NCBI RefSeq assembly: GCF_902712855.1
Contig: NZ_LR743507.1
Location: 124,001 to 188,000 of the forward strand
Direction of reading: 5' to 3'
Source of the DNA: Variovorax paradoxus
GTDB taxonomy: Bacteria > Pseudomonadota > Gammaproteobacteria > Burkholderiales > Burkholderiaceae_C
DNA: 64,000 nucleotides
The translations under genes were made by a program, and so were the position numbers. Under the pieces are notes generated by a model. It did not search any database. It was not told the DNA's origin and saw nothing but the letters and a program-made list of their open reading frames with translations. This document shows, piece by piece, positions 1-8,021 of this stretch. Position 1 is the stretch's first letter. Each line of letters opens with the position of its first letter.

Positions 1-1043
1 TCGTCATCGGGCGTTTCCAACCCGTCCATTTCGGACACCAGCGACTCATCGAAGAAGGCCTTCGCGCCGCCGATCGGGTCATCGTGGTGGTCGGCTCCGA
101 CCGCAAGCCACGCAGCGTCAAGAACCCCTTCACCTTCGACGAACGCGAGCGCATGGTGCGCGCCTGCCTGCGCGGCACCGAGCAGATGCGCGTGAGCGTG
201 GTCGGCGTGGGCGATTCGCCCTACAACGACCAGATCTGGATCGCGTCGATCCAGTCGGCGGTCGAACGGCTCATCGTGCAGGACGGCCATGCCCCGGCCA
301 ATGCCAGGGTGGCGCTGGTGGGCCACCTGAAGGACGCATCGAGCTACTACCTCAAGCTCTTCCCGCACTGGGAGTTCGTCGGCCAGAGCAGCGTGGAGAG
401 CCTGAACGCCACCGACGTGCGCAGCCTCTACTTCGACCCCGAGAACCGCGGGCAGCTCGCGCGCGCCGACCTGCCCGACGGCACGGCCGCCTTTCTCGAC
501 CAGTTCACGCGCACCGCCGACTACGCCGAGCTCTGCGAAGAGCGCGCCTTCCTGGTGGACTACCGCGACAAGTACCGCTACGCCGGCAGCAGCTTTCCAC
601 CGATCTACACCACGGTCGACGCCATCGTGGTCGAGGCCGGCCACATCCTGCTGGTGCAGCGCAAGTTCCATCCCGGCAAGGGCACCTGGGCACTGCCCGG
701 CGGCTTCGTCGGCCAGCACGAGCGGCTGCAGGACGCGGCCATCCGCGAGCTGAAGGAAGAAACCCGCCTGAAGGTGCCCGTGCCCGTGCTCAACGGCAGC
801 ATGAAGGCCAACCACGTGTTCGATGCGCCCGACCGCTCGCAGCGCGGCCGCACCATCACGCACGGCTTCTTCTTCGAGCTGGCGCACAACCAGTGGACGG
901 GCCTGTCGGACGTGCGCGCCGACGACGACGCGGCCGCGGTGCGCTGGGTGCCCATCGCCGAGTTCCTCGATATGCAGGACCGCATCTACGAGGACCACTT
1001 CTTCATCGCGAATCATTTTTTGGGTGGCCTGGGCAAGAACTGA
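1..1043 (+). CDS. nadM: Bifunctional NMN adenylyltransferase / Nudix hydrolase (5' truncated by window edge)
   Basis: The reading frame is open from the first bases, so the true start lies outside the window; an internal GTG at 84 is not the start. The first visible residues contain GRFQPVHFGH, the nucleotidyltransferase nucleotide-binding motif, followed by a second nucleotidyltransferase signature ending in NATDVRSLYF. The C-terminal half is a Nudix domain with a recognisable Nudix box (GFVGQHE followed by RELKEET; the usual Gly after the EE pair is Arg). Family knowledge: NadM-Nudix proteins convert NMN plus ATP to NAD and carry an ADP-ribose-pyrophosphatase-like domain. The next gene makes NMN from nicotinamide, so the two together form a complete two-step NAD salvage route in the cytosol. 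Identification is firm; the substrate of the Nudix half is not visible from sequence. Confidence 0.93.
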   Translation, partial: VIGRFQPVHFGHQRLIEEGLRAADRVIVVVGSDRKPRSVKNPFTFDERERMVRACLRGTEQMRVSVVGVGDSPYNDQIWIASIQSAVERLIVQDGHAPANARVALVGHLKDASSYYLKLFPHWEFVGQSSVESLNATDVRSLYFDPENRGQLARADLPDGTAAFLDQFTRTADYAELCEERAFLVDYRDKYRYAGSSFPPIYTTVDAIVVEAGHILLVQRKFHPGKGTWALPGGFVGQHERLQDAAIRELKEETRLKVPVPVLNGSMKANHVFDAPDRSQRGRTITHGFFFELAHNQWTGLSDVRADDDAAAVRWVPIAEFLDMQDRIYEDHFFIANHFLGGLGKN

Positions 1044-1068
1044 ACGACCCGGCTTTTTCAGCAAGAAC

Positions 1069-1087
1069 GGCCCCGGTTGACGGGGCC
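1069..1087 (+). other. GC-rich hairpin between nadM and nadV
   Basis: GGCCCCG and CGGGGCC form a perfect 7-bp stem around a 5-nt loop (GTTGA). No T-run follows, so it is not a typical intrinsic terminator. It lies 3 nt before a second hairpin that covers the nadV ribosome-binding site, so it may be part of a two-stem leader or an mRNA-stability element. Confidence 0.5.
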
Positions 1088-1090
1088 ACA

Positions 1091-1107
1091 GTGAAAGGAG
1101 CTTTCAC
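1091..1107 (+). promoter_or_regulatory. Hairpin/palindrome sequestering the nadV Shine-Dalgarno
   Basis: GTGAAAG-GAG-CTTTCAC is a perfect 7-bp inverted repeat with a 3-nt loop that ends exactly at the nadV ATG. The ribosome-binding site AAAGGAG is formed by the 3' end of the left arm plus the loop, so folding would occlude it. It could equally be a DNA operator for an NAD-metabolism repressor. Both readings are inference; the symmetry itself is directly visible. Confidence 0.55.
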
Positions 1108-2553
1108 ATGAACCGCAATCTCACCTCCACGCCCCTGGGCAACAACCTGCTGCTTCGCACCGACTCCTACAAGGTGTCGCACTGGATGCAGTACCCGCCC
1201 GGCACGCAGACGGTGTACAGCTACATCGAATCGCGCGGCGGCATCTTCAGCCACTCGCTGTTCTTCGGCCTGCAGGCCTACCTGCGCGAGTACCTGCAGA
1301 CGCCTGTGACGCTCGAGGACGTCGAAGAGGCCGCGGCGCTCATGGCCGTGCACGGCGAGCCCTTCAACCGCGAAGGCTGGCTGCGGCTGATCGAGAAGCA
1401 CGGCGGGCTGATGCCGGTGCGCATCCGCGCGGTGCCCGAGGGCAGCGTCACGCCGGTGCACAACGTGCTGGCCACCATCGAGAACACCGACCCCGAGTTC
1501 TTCTGGGTGACGAGCTTCCTCGAGACCGAATTGCTGCGCGCCATCTGGTACCCGACCACGGTGGCCACGCTGTCGGCCGCGGCGCGCACCACGCTGCTGC
1601 GCTACCTCGAGGCGACCTGCGACGATCCGCAGGGCCAGATCGCGTTCCGCCTGCACGACTTCGGCGCGCGCGGCGTGTCCAGCCTCGAATCGGCCGCACT
1701 CGGCGGCATGGCGCACCTGGTGAACTTCATGGGCACCGACACGCTGGCCGCGCTGGTGGCGGCGCGACGCTACTACGACTGCGACGTGGCGGGCTTCTCG
1801 ATTCCCGCGGCCGAACACAGCACCATCACGGGCTGGGGCCGCGACCACGAGGCCGACGCCTACAGCAACATGGTCGACCAGTTCGGCAAGGCCGGCGCGA
1901 CCTTCGCCGTGGTGAGCGACAGCTACGACATCTTCAACGCCTGCGCGCGCATCTGGGGCGACGAGCTCAAGGCGAAGGTGGTGGCCTCGGGCGCCACACT
2001 GGTGGTGCGGCCCGACTCGGGCGACCCGGCCGAGACCACGCTCAAAGTGGCGCAGATCCTGGCCGAGCGCTTCGGCACCACGACCAATGCCAAGGGCTTC
2101 CGCGTGCTGAACAACGTGCGCATCATCCAGGGCGACGGCGTCAACCTCGACTCGCTGCGGCTGTGCCTGTCGAACTTCTTCCACAACGGCTTCTCGACGG
2201 AGAACATCTCCTTCGGCATGGGCGGCGGGCTGCTGCAGCAGGTCAACCGCGACACCATGCAATGGGCCATGAAGTGCTCGGCGATGCAGGTGAACGGCGA
2301 ATGGCGCGACGTCTACAAGTCGCCGGTGGGGGACGTGAGCAAGGCATCGAAGAAGGGCCGCCTTGCGCTGGTGCGCGGCGCGGGTGGCATCGAGAACACG
2401 GTGCGCGAGGAGACGCTTGCACCAGGGCAACTCGACATGCTGCAGACGGTGTTCGAGAACGGGCGCATCGTCGAGAACACGACCTTCGAGGCTGTTCGGG
2501 CACGGGCTGCCGAAGGAGTGAACCAGTTCATCACTTCGCGGGCGCCGCTCTGA
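1108..2553 (+). CDS. nadV: Nicotinamide phosphoribosyltransferase
   Basis: This 481-residue protein has the length and sequence of bacterial NadV/NAMPT enzymes, which join nicotinamide and PRPP to give NMN. Visible family hallmarks are the N-terminal DSYKVSHWMQYPPG segment, HDFGARGVSS, AAEHSTITGWG and RPDSGDP, and the FGMGGGLLQQVNRD stretch of the phosphate-binding region. It starts 65 bp after nadM on the same strand, and AAAGGAG lies upstream of the ATG inside a small palindrome. The pair gives a nicotinamide-to-NAD shunt that bypasses nicotinamide deamidation. Expression may be controlled at translation initiation by the hairpin over its ribosome-binding site. Confidence 0.94.
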   Translation: MNRNLTSTPLGNNLLLRTDSYKVSHWMQYPPGTQTVYSYIESRGGIFSHSLFFGLQAYLREYLQTPVTLEDVEEAAALMAVHGEPFNREGWLRLIEKHGGLMPVRIRAVPEGSVTPVHNVLATIENTDPEFFWVTSFLETELLRAIWYPTTVATLSAAARTTLLRYLEATCDDPQGQIAFRLHDFGARGVSSLESAALGGMAHLVNFMGTDTLAALVAARRYYDCDVAGFSIPAAEHSTITGWGRDHEADAYSNMVDQFGKAGATFAVVSDSYDIFNACARIWGDELKAKVVASGATLVVRPDSGDPAETTLKVAQILAERFGTTTNAKGFRVLNNVRIIQGDGVNLDSLRLCLSNFFHNGFSTENISFGMGGGLLQQVNRDTMQWAMKCSAMQVNGEWRDVYKSPVGDVSKASKKGRLALVRGAGGIENTVREETLAPGQLDMLQTVFENGRIVENTTFEAVRARAAEGVNQFITSRAPL

Positions 2554-2783
2554 AAGGCTGTCCGCAGTTCACGGCGAGCGCGCAGGCCGCCGGGTGCGTC
2601 CCTCCCCGAACGTTCCCCGGCCTGCGGCCTCCTCCTTGTTCCGCTGCGGGAAGCACCCGACACGCTGCGCGCTGCGAACGCTGCCGGCCGGCGGCCGATC
2701 AACGGCCAATGCTGACAACGATCGCGCCGCGAATCCGGTACTGCCATGTGCCGTCGCCATAATCCGCGCAACTCCCGGATTTC

Positions 2784-3950
2784 ATGACCAAACTCCTGAT
2801 CCTCAGCGTGAGCGCCGGCAACGGCCACGTGCGTGCTGCACAGGCGCTTGCCGCCACCGCCCAGTCCCTCGTCCCGCCCTGCACCGCGGTCCACATCGAC
2901 GCCATGGCCCATGTGGCCGGCGGCTTCCGCAAGGTCTACACCGACTGGTACATCCAGCTCGTGAACCGCGCACCCGAGCTGTGGTCGTACCTGCACCAAC
3001 GCACCGACAGCACGCCGCACCACGCGCCTTCGCAGCGCCTGCGCCGCGGCATCGAGCGGCTGAGCACCGGGGCGCTTCTGAAGGAGATTCGCCGCGAGAA
3101 GCCCGATGCGGTGATCTGCACGCACTTTCTTCCGGCCGAACTGCTGATGCGCGAACGCAACCGCGGTCGCATCGACTACCCGGTGTGGCTGCAGATCACC
3201 GACTACGACCTGCACAACATGTGGCTCGTGCCGGGCATGGCGGGCTATCTCGCGGCGACGGAGGAAGTGGCGTTCCGCCTGCGGGCGCGCGGCATTCCGG
3301 CGGACCGCATCCATGTAACGGGCATCCCGGTGATGCCGGCCTTCTCCGAACCCGGCGCGCCGGCGCTGTCGCGCGATGCCTGCGCGGCGGAACTCGGCCT
3401 CGACCCCGCGCGGCCGGTGCTGCTGATGGCTTCGGGCGGCGCGGGTGTGGGCGACCTCGCGAGCATGGTCGAACGCGTGCTCGGCCTCGGCGGCCATGAC
3501 GGCAAGCCGGGCAACTTCCAGGTAATCGCCGTGGCGGGCCGCAACGCGGACGCGCACGGCAAGCTCGAGGCACTGGCCCGGCGACACCCGGGCCGCGTAG
3601 TGGCCATCGGCTTCACCAACGAAATGCACAAGATGATGGCCGCGGCCGATCTCGTCGTGACCAAGCCCGGCGGCCTCACGGTGTCGGAGTGCCTGGCGCT
3701 GGGCAAGCCGATGCTGCTGATCTCGCCGATCCCGGGGCAGGAAGAACACAACGCCGGCTTCCTGATGGAAGAAGGCGCCGCCTGGCTCGCCTACGACGCC
3801 ATCGGCCTCGACTACAAGGTCGCGCGCCTGATGGCCGATCCGCCCAAGCTCGCGAACATGGCCGCGCGCAGCCGCACACTGGGCAAGCCGCAGGCCGCGC
3901 GCGCGGTGCTGCAGCATGTGCTGGGCGCCACGACGGACGCATCGCCATGA
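2784..3950 (+). CDS. MGDG-synthase/MurG-like family glycosyltransferase
   Basis: A 388-residue GT28-type enzyme. The N-terminus (LILSVSAGNGHVRAAQAL) is the glycine-rich acceptor-side motif of monogalactosyldiacylglycerol-synthase-like proteins. The C-terminal half contains GFTNEMHKMMAAADLVVTK and PGGLTVSEC followed by PIPGQEEHN, the sugar-nucleotide-binding region shared with MurG. Family members transfer a hexose from a UDP-sugar onto diacylglycerol at the cytoplasmic membrane face. It heads a three-gene unit: its stop overlaps the start of the membrane-protein gene by ATGA, and a phosphatase-like gene follows 2 bp later. A glycolipid function is inferred from the family; the sugar and acceptor cannot be read from sequence. 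Confidence 0.8.
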   Translation: MTKLLILSVSAGNGHVRAAQALAATAQSLVPPCTAVHIDAMAHVAGGFRKVYTDWYIQLVNRAPELWSYLHQRTDSTPHHAPSQRLRRGIERLSTGALLKEIRREKPDAVICTHFLPAELLMRERNRGRIDYPVWLQITDYDLHNMWLVPGMAGYLAATEEVAFRLRARGIPADRIHVTGIPVMPAFSEPGAPALSRDACAAELGLDPARPVLLMASGGAGVGDLASMVERVLGLGGHDGKPGNFQVIAVAGRNADAHGKLEALARRHPGRVVAIGFTNEMHKMMAAADLVVTKPGGLTVSECLALGKPMLLISPIPGQEEHNAGFLMEEGAAWLAYDAIGLDYKVARLMADPPKLANMAARSRTLGKPQAARAVLQHVLGATTDASP

Positions 3951-4438
3951 GCGGCGCCGTCGAAAAGACCGGCGTGGGCCGCACGCTCGGCTACCTCGCA
4001 TGGGTGGTCGTCATGGCCTACTTCTTCGCCAACGCCGAGATCCAGATCGAAGGCGGTGCAGGCTGGGCCACGTCGCTGCCGACATGGCGCATCGAGAACA
4101 GCATCTGGCTCGACCTGTTCTGGGGCGGCCGCGCGATGACCGGCTACCACGCGTGGGTGTTCACTTTCATGGCGCTGGTGTTCTTCTCGCCGCTGGCCTT
4201 CAACGGCCGGTGCACGTGGCGCGACGTCGGTCTGGCGGTGGTCGGCCTGATCGTGTTCTGGGTGTGCGAGGACTTCCTGTGGTTCATCATCAACCCGGCT
4301 TTCGGCTGGGCGCGCTTCAACCCGGTCGATGCGTTCTGGCACAAGCACTGGGTGTGGGGCGCACCCGTCGACTATTGGGGCGGCCTCGCGGTGGCGCTGC
4401 TGATCCTGGTGGTACGCCACCGGCGGCGCAGGAAGTGA
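3947..4438 (+). CDS. Small polytopic membrane protein, function unknown
   Basis: A 163-residue protein with about four hydrophobic segments, near residues 12-26, 63-85, 92-112 and 145-158, ending in a basic tail (RHRRRRK). The start at 3947 is chosen because its ATGA overlaps the stop of the glycosyltransferase gene, implying translational coupling. It contains many Trp and Phe residues, including VCEDFLWFIINPAFGW. I do not recognise a named family. Its position between a lipid-type glycosyltransferase and a phosphatase suggests a membrane-lipid role, which is inference only. Confidence 0.75.
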   Translation: MSGAVEKTGVGRTLGYLAWVVVMAYFFANAEIQIEGGAGWATSLPTWRIENSIWLDLFWGGRAMTGYHAWVFTFMALVFFSPLAFNGRCTWRDVGLAVVGLIVFWVCEDFLWFIINPAFGWARFNPVDAFWHKHWVWGAPVDYWGGLAVALLILVVRHRRRRK

Positions 4439-4440
4439 CG

Positions 4441-5007
4441 ATGACGGGCAGGAAGAAGCACCGCCACGGCGAAGAGAACGACGGCGATCCGCGCCCCGGC
4501 CACTGGGCCGACCCGCTCGATGCGCTGCAGGTCGAGAACCTGCACCGCATCACGCCCACGCTGTACCGCAGCGCGCAGCCGCGGCGCGCCAACATTGCCG
4601 CGCTGCAGCAGCTGGGCATCCGCACGGTGGTGAGCCTGCGTTCCTTCAACGACGACCGCAAGGTGTTCGCCGGCAGCGGCATCCGGCTGGTGCGCGTGCC
4701 CATCAACACCTGGTCGATCGACGACGCCAAGGTGCTGCGCGCGCTCGTCGCCATCCGCGAGGCCGAGAAGCACGGCCCCGTGCTGATCCACTGCATGCAC
4801 GGCGCGGACCGCACCGGCGTGGTGGCGGCGGTCTACCGCATGACGGTGCAGGACTGGGACAAGGACAGCGCGCGCCACGAGATGCTGCGCGGCGGCTACG
4901 GCTACCACACGCTGTGGCGCAACATCCCGCGCTACATCGAGCGGCTCGACCCCCTGAAGATGCGCCACGCGCTGGCCCATGCGCCGGCCATTCCCCAGGT
5001 GTCCTGA
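4441..5007 (+). CDS. Tyrosine/dual-specificity phosphatase-like protein
   Basis: A 188-residue protein whose catalytic loop HCMHGADRTG fits the HCxxGxxRTG signature of cysteine-based phosphatases, with Cys as nucleophile and Arg binding phosphate. The upstream segment LYRSAQPRRANIAALQQLGIRTVVSLR is typical of the DSP/PTP-like group that includes prokaryotic phosphatases acting on lipids, phosphoinositides or proteins. There is no signal peptide. The gene starts 2 bp after the membrane-protein gene and is the last of the glycosyltransferase operon. A role in dephosphorylating a lipid intermediate would suit the context but is inferred. Confidence 0.82.
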   Translation: MTGRKKHRHGEENDGDPRPGHWADPLDALQVENLHRITPTLYRSAQPRRANIAALQQLGIRTVVSLRSFNDDRKVFAGSGIRLVRVPINTWSIDDAKVLRALVAIREAEKHGPVLIHCMHGADRTGVVAAVYRMTVQDWDKDSARHEMLRGGYGYHTLWRNIPRYIERLDPLKMRHALAHAPAIPQVS

Positions 5008-5091
5008 AGGCGCCTGCAGCTTTCGCAACGCGCTCCTATACTGGCCGCCCCGTGGCCACAGGCCATCTGCGAACCTGCCGAAAGGGCTTCC

Positions 5092-6222
5092 ATGGCACTG
5101 CAAATCCGCTCCCTCGTTCGCGCCAACGGCGAACTCGAACTCTCGCTGCACGACGACCCGATCCCCGAGCCGCAGGCGCACGAGGTGGTGATCCGCATCG
5201 AGGCCTCGCCGCTGAACCCGTCCGATCTCGGCCTGCTGTTCGGCGCCGCCGACATGGCCACCGCCAAGGCCTCCGGCACCGCCGGGCGCCCGGTCGTCAC
5301 CGCCACCGTGCCCGAGCGCGCGCGCCCTGCGATGGCGGCGCGGCTCGACCAGTCGATGCCCGTCGGCAACGAAGGCGCGGGCGTGGTGGTCAAGGCCGGC
5401 TCGTCACCCGAAGCGCAGGCGCTGCTCGGCAAGACCGTGGCCGCCATCGGCGGCGCGATGTACTCGCAGTACCGCGCCGTCGCCGCGGCGCAGTGCATGG
5501 AACTGCCCACCGGCACCACCGCCGCCGAAGGCGCCTCGTGCTTCGTCAACCCGCTCACCTCGCTCGGCATGGTCGAGACCATGCGCATGGAAGGACACAA
5601 GGCGCTGGTGCACACCGCCGCAGCGTCCAACCTCGGGCAGATGCTCAACAGGATCTGCCAGAAGGACGGCATCGCGCTGGTGAACATCGTGCGCAAGCAG
5701 GAGCAGGAAGACCTGCTGCGCGGCCTCGGCGCGAAGTACGTGTGCAACGCCAGCGCGCCGACCTTCCTCGAGGACCTGACGCAGGCGCTGGTCGAGACCG
5801 GCGCCACGCTGGCCTTCGACGCCACCGGCGGCGGCAAGCTCGCGGGGCAGATCCTCGGCTGCATGGAAGCCGCGCTGAACCGCACCGCCAAGGAATACAG
5901 CCGCTACGGTTCCACCACGCACAAGCAGGTCTACATCTACGGCGGCCTCGACCGCAGCCCGACCGAGTTCGTGCGCAACTTCGGCATGGCCTGGGGCATG
6001 GGCGGATGGCTGCTGTTCCCGTTCCTCGGCAAGCTCGGCGACGAAGGCACGAAGCGCCTCAAGGCCCGCGTGGTCGCGGAACTGAAGACCACGTTCGCGA
6101 GCAAATACACGCGCGAGGTGTCGCTGGTCGAAATGCTGCAGCTCGACGCGATCGGGGTGTACGGCAAGCAGGCGACGGGCGAGAAGTTCCTGCTGAATCC
6201 GAACAAGGGCGTGGCGGCCTGA
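5092..6222 (+). CDS. MDR-superfamily NAD(P)-dependent dehydrogenase/quinone-oxidoreductase-like protein
   Basis: A 376-residue medium-chain dehydrogenase/reductase. The N-terminal GroES-like half contains EVVIRIEASPLNPSDLG and the GNEGAGVVVKAG motif. The Rossmann half shows LVHTAAASNLGQMLNRIC and a GATLAFDATGGGK segment. No structural-zinc cysteine cluster is apparent, which fits the zinc-free quinone-oxidoreductase-like branch. It lies 84 bp after the phosphatase gene and has an insertion near residues 60-85 relative to minimal MDR enzymes. The substrate cannot be deduced. Whether it belongs to the preceding operon is uncertain. Confidence 0.8.
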   Translation: MALQIRSLVRANGELELSLHDDPIPEPQAHEVVIRIEASPLNPSDLGLLFGAADMATAKASGTAGRPVVTATVPERARPAMAARLDQSMPVGNEGAGVVVKAGSSPEAQALLGKTVAAIGGAMYSQYRAVAAAQCMELPTGTTAAEGASCFVNPLTSLGMVETMRMEGHKALVHTAAASNLGQMLNRICQKDGIALVNIVRKQEQEDLLRGLGAKYVCNASAPTFLEDLTQALVETGATLAFDATGGGKLAGQILGCMEAALNRTAKEYSRYGSTTHKQVYIYGGLDRSPTEFVRNFGMAWGMGGWLLFPFLGKLGDEGTKRLKARVVAELKTTFASKYTREVSLVEMLQLDAIGVYGKQATGEKFLLNPNKGVAA

Positions 6223-6261
6223 ACCTGCGCCCCGCGCGGGGCGCGATCCCGCCGATGCAAC

Positions 6262-6293
6262 AAAAAAAAGGGCGGCCCTTGCGGACCGCCCTT
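6262..6293 (-). terminator. Intrinsic terminator downstream of fusA remnant
   Basis: On the minus strand GGGCGG...CCGCCC forms a strong stem followed by a run of eight T residues. It sits just after the stop codon of the EF-G fragment. On the plus strand it could also serve the MDR gene weakly, because only three T residues follow the stem there. Confidence 0.75.
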
Positions 6294-6304
6294 TCACATG
6301 GCCA

Positions 6305-6493
6305 TCAGCTCTTCATGAGCGTGGCCGCTCCACTCGCAGGCGCCACCGCGTAGTGGTCGAACTGCATCGTGTACTGCGCACGGCCCGAAGACAGCGCGCG
6401 CAGGTTGCCGATGTAGCCGAACATCTCCTTCAGCGGCACATGCGCTTCGATGACGGCGGCGTTGCCGCGCACCGTCTGCCCGCGGACCATGGC
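6305..6493 (-). pseudogene. fusA: 3' fragment of an elongation factor G gene
   Basis: The minus-strand translation contains VPLKEMFGYIGNLRALSSGR followed by AQYTMQFDHYAVAP, which matches the domain V end of EF-G (typical form VPLxEMFGYxxxLRxxTxGRxxYTMxFxHY). Only about the last 62 residues are present, against roughly 700 for an intact protein. Similarity stops abruptly near 6493, and beyond it lies an A-rich hairpin rather than the rest of domain IV. An ATG at 6523 opens the frame, but the first residues after it do not look like EF-G. It is best read as a truncated duplicate left by recombination and is unlikely to be functional. Confidence 0.8.
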
Positions 6494-6521
6494 GTGTTGT
6501 GCGATGGAGCGAGGAAAAAAC

Positions 6522-6557
6522 AAAACCCCGGAGGGACGAGGCCTGCCGGGGTTTTTC
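6522..6557. terminator. Bidirectional intrinsic terminator
   Basis: AAAACCCCGG and CCGGGGTTTT form a perfect 10-bp stem around a 14-nt loop. T-runs follow on both strands. It lies immediately beyond the broken end of the EF-G fragment, so it probably belonged to a different transcription unit before the rearrangement. Confidence 0.75.
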
Positions 6558-6875
6558 TGTACCGGAAGGCAACGCCTTCCGAACGCAATGGCGCGATCGA
6601 GGGCGTGTCAGGTGGCGACGAGGCCTGCTTCGATGGCTTGCGTGAATTTCATGATGGCGCGGATTGTGTCGGCTTGCTGTGTCGGAGGCAAGCCGCGCGC
6701 CGGGCCCTGTGGGCCGGATGCGACGCGACGTGCGTTGGCACGTCGACCCTCTGCGCATGGCGGTGCGCAACGCGAGGCTCCCCGGCGCAGCGCGGCATCC
6801 GTCACCGTTGCGTCAAACTGCCGACGCGGCGCACGGGTGTAATGGCCCGCACGTTCAACCGCCAGAGGACAACAG

Positions 6876-7316
6876 ATGGGAATACTTTCGGATTTCTTCG
6901 TCGCGACTCCCGAGGAGGCATTGCGCTACGCCAACCGCATCGAGGAGCCCGACGAGGGCGACGAGATCGAGGAACTGCTCGACCCCGTGCAGTACAAGCG
7001 CTTCACCGATCTCGAGATCACCACGCTCTGGGCGATCCTGGAAGGCAGCGACTGGGACGTCGACCGGCACGCGCTCGAGTACATCGAGATCGGCGAGGAC
7101 AACGAAGCGTGGCTCAACCGCTTTCCCGACGAGCTGACGACGCTGCTGGCCCGCCTCGAACCCGAATCGCAGGCCGCCGTGCTGGAAGCTTGGGCGGGCA
7201 CCGAAGAACTGGCATGCGATCCGGCCGAGCTGCAGCCCGTGGTGGACGACCTGCAGCGGCTCGCGAGCGAGGCAGCCGCCAGCGAGAAGTCGGTGTACCT
7301 GTGGGGCTGCCTCTGA
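6876..7316 (+). CDS. Conserved hypothetical acidic protein
   Basis: A 146-residue, strongly acidic soluble protein with no signal peptide or membrane segment. It begins MGILSDFFVATPEEA and contains DLEITTLWAILEG and EDNEAWLNRFPDEL. AGAGGA lies about 7 bp upstream of the start. I do not recognise the family with certainty. It ends 2 bp before the kdpE stop on the opposite strand, so the two genes converge; no functional link to potassium uptake is implied. Confidence 0.75.
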   Translation: MGILSDFFVATPEEALRYANRIEEPDEGDEIEELLDPVQYKRFTDLEITTLWAILEGSDWDVDRHALEYIEIGEDNEAWLNRFPDELTTLLARLEPESQAAVLEAWAGTEELACDPAELQPVVDDLQRLASEAAASEKSVYLWGCL

Positions 7317-7318
7317 CC

Positions 7319-8017
7319 CTAGACCACCAGACGGTAGCCCACCGCCGTCTCGGTCAGCAGATGCCGCGGCTGTGCCGGATCGGCCTCGAGCTTCTGCCGC
7401 AGATGACCCATGTAGATGCGAAGGTAGTGGCTCTGGTCCGTGTGCGACGGGCCCCACACCTCGCGCAGCAACTGGCGCTGGGTGAGCACGCGGCCCGCGT
7501 TCGCCACCAGCACCGACAGCAGCCGGTACTCGGTGGGCGTCAGGTGCACCTCGGCGCCCGCGCGGCGCACCAGGCGCGCGGCGCGGTCGAGCTCGATCTC
7601 GCCGAAACGGAAGACCGCCTCGGCCGGCTCGTCGCCGCCGCCGCCCGCGGCGCGCGGGCGGCGGAGGTTGGCGCGGACGCGCGCCAGCAGTTCGCCGGTG
7701 CCGAAGGGCTTGGTGAGGTAGTCATCGGCGCCGGCATCGAGCGCGGCGATCTTGTCGGCCTCGTCGCTGCGCGCGGACAGCACGATGATCGGCACCGCCG
7801 ACCAGCCGCGCACGTCGCGGATCAGCGAGACGCCGTCGCCGTCGGGCAGGCCGAGATCGAGCACCAGCAGGTCGGGCTGGCGCGTGCCGGCCGCGGCCAG
7901 GCCGTCGCGCAACGTGCCGGACTCGTGCACGAGCCAGCCTTCGGCCTCGAGCGCGCCGCGCACGAAGCGGCGGATCTGCGGCTCGTCCTCGATCACGATG
8001 GCGGTGGGCTGGGGCAT
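7319..8017 (-). CDS. kdpE: Potassium-responsive response regulator KdpE
   Basis: A 232-residue OmpR-type regulator. The receiver domain (about 1-120) has the acidic pair in VIEDEP, the phospho-acceptor Asp in LLVLDLGLPDGDG and the conserved Lys in YLTKPF. The winged-helix domain includes LTPTEYRLLSVLVANAGRV and ends GYRLV. The ATG at 8017 is chosen because the receiver domain begins immediately; longer versions run into kdpD. It starts 4 bp after the kdpD stop, so the sensor and regulator are co-translated. It should bind the T-rich direct repeat seen upstream of the kdp operon. Confidence 0.93.
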   Translation of the reverse strand: MPQPTAIVIEDEPQIRRFVRGALEAEGWLVHESGTLRDGLAAAGTRQPDLLVLDLGLPDGDGVSLIRDVRGWSAVPIIVLSARSDEADKIAALDAGADDYLTKPFGTGELLARVRANLRRPRAAGGGGDEPAEAVFRFGEIELDRAARLVRRAGAEVHLTPTEYRLLSVLVANAGRVLTQRQLLREVWGPSHTDQSHYLRIYMGHLRQKLEADPAQPRHLLTETAVGYRLVV

Positions 8018-8021
8018 GGCT

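Larger units (their letters stand above)
6223..6875. other. Gene-poor interval holding a fusA remnant and two terminators
   Basis: This 653-bp stretch has no intact gene. From left to right it holds a terminator reading on the minus strand, a minus-strand fragment matching the C-terminus of elongation factor G, a second bidirectional hairpin with A/T flanks, and about 300 bp in which I see nothing convincing. The layout looks like the scar of a rearrangement that left the end of a translation-factor gene with its terminator. Confidence 0.7.

Noticed and set aside
1069..1087. Hairpin after nadM considered as a terminator
   Set aside because: No T-run follows, and nadV begins only 20 bp later with its own ribosome-binding site.
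2569..2760. Short ORF between nadV and the glycosyltransferase
   Set aside because: No ribosome-binding site, atypical composition and no recognisable motif; the interval of about 230 bp appears non-coding.
6608..6805. Minus-strand ORF ending IMKFTQAIEAGLVAT just before a terminator
   Set aside because: Only the last 20 or so residues look protein-like; the rest is Arg/Pro/Ala noise. It could be a gene remnant, but I cannot name it and there is no ribosome-binding site.
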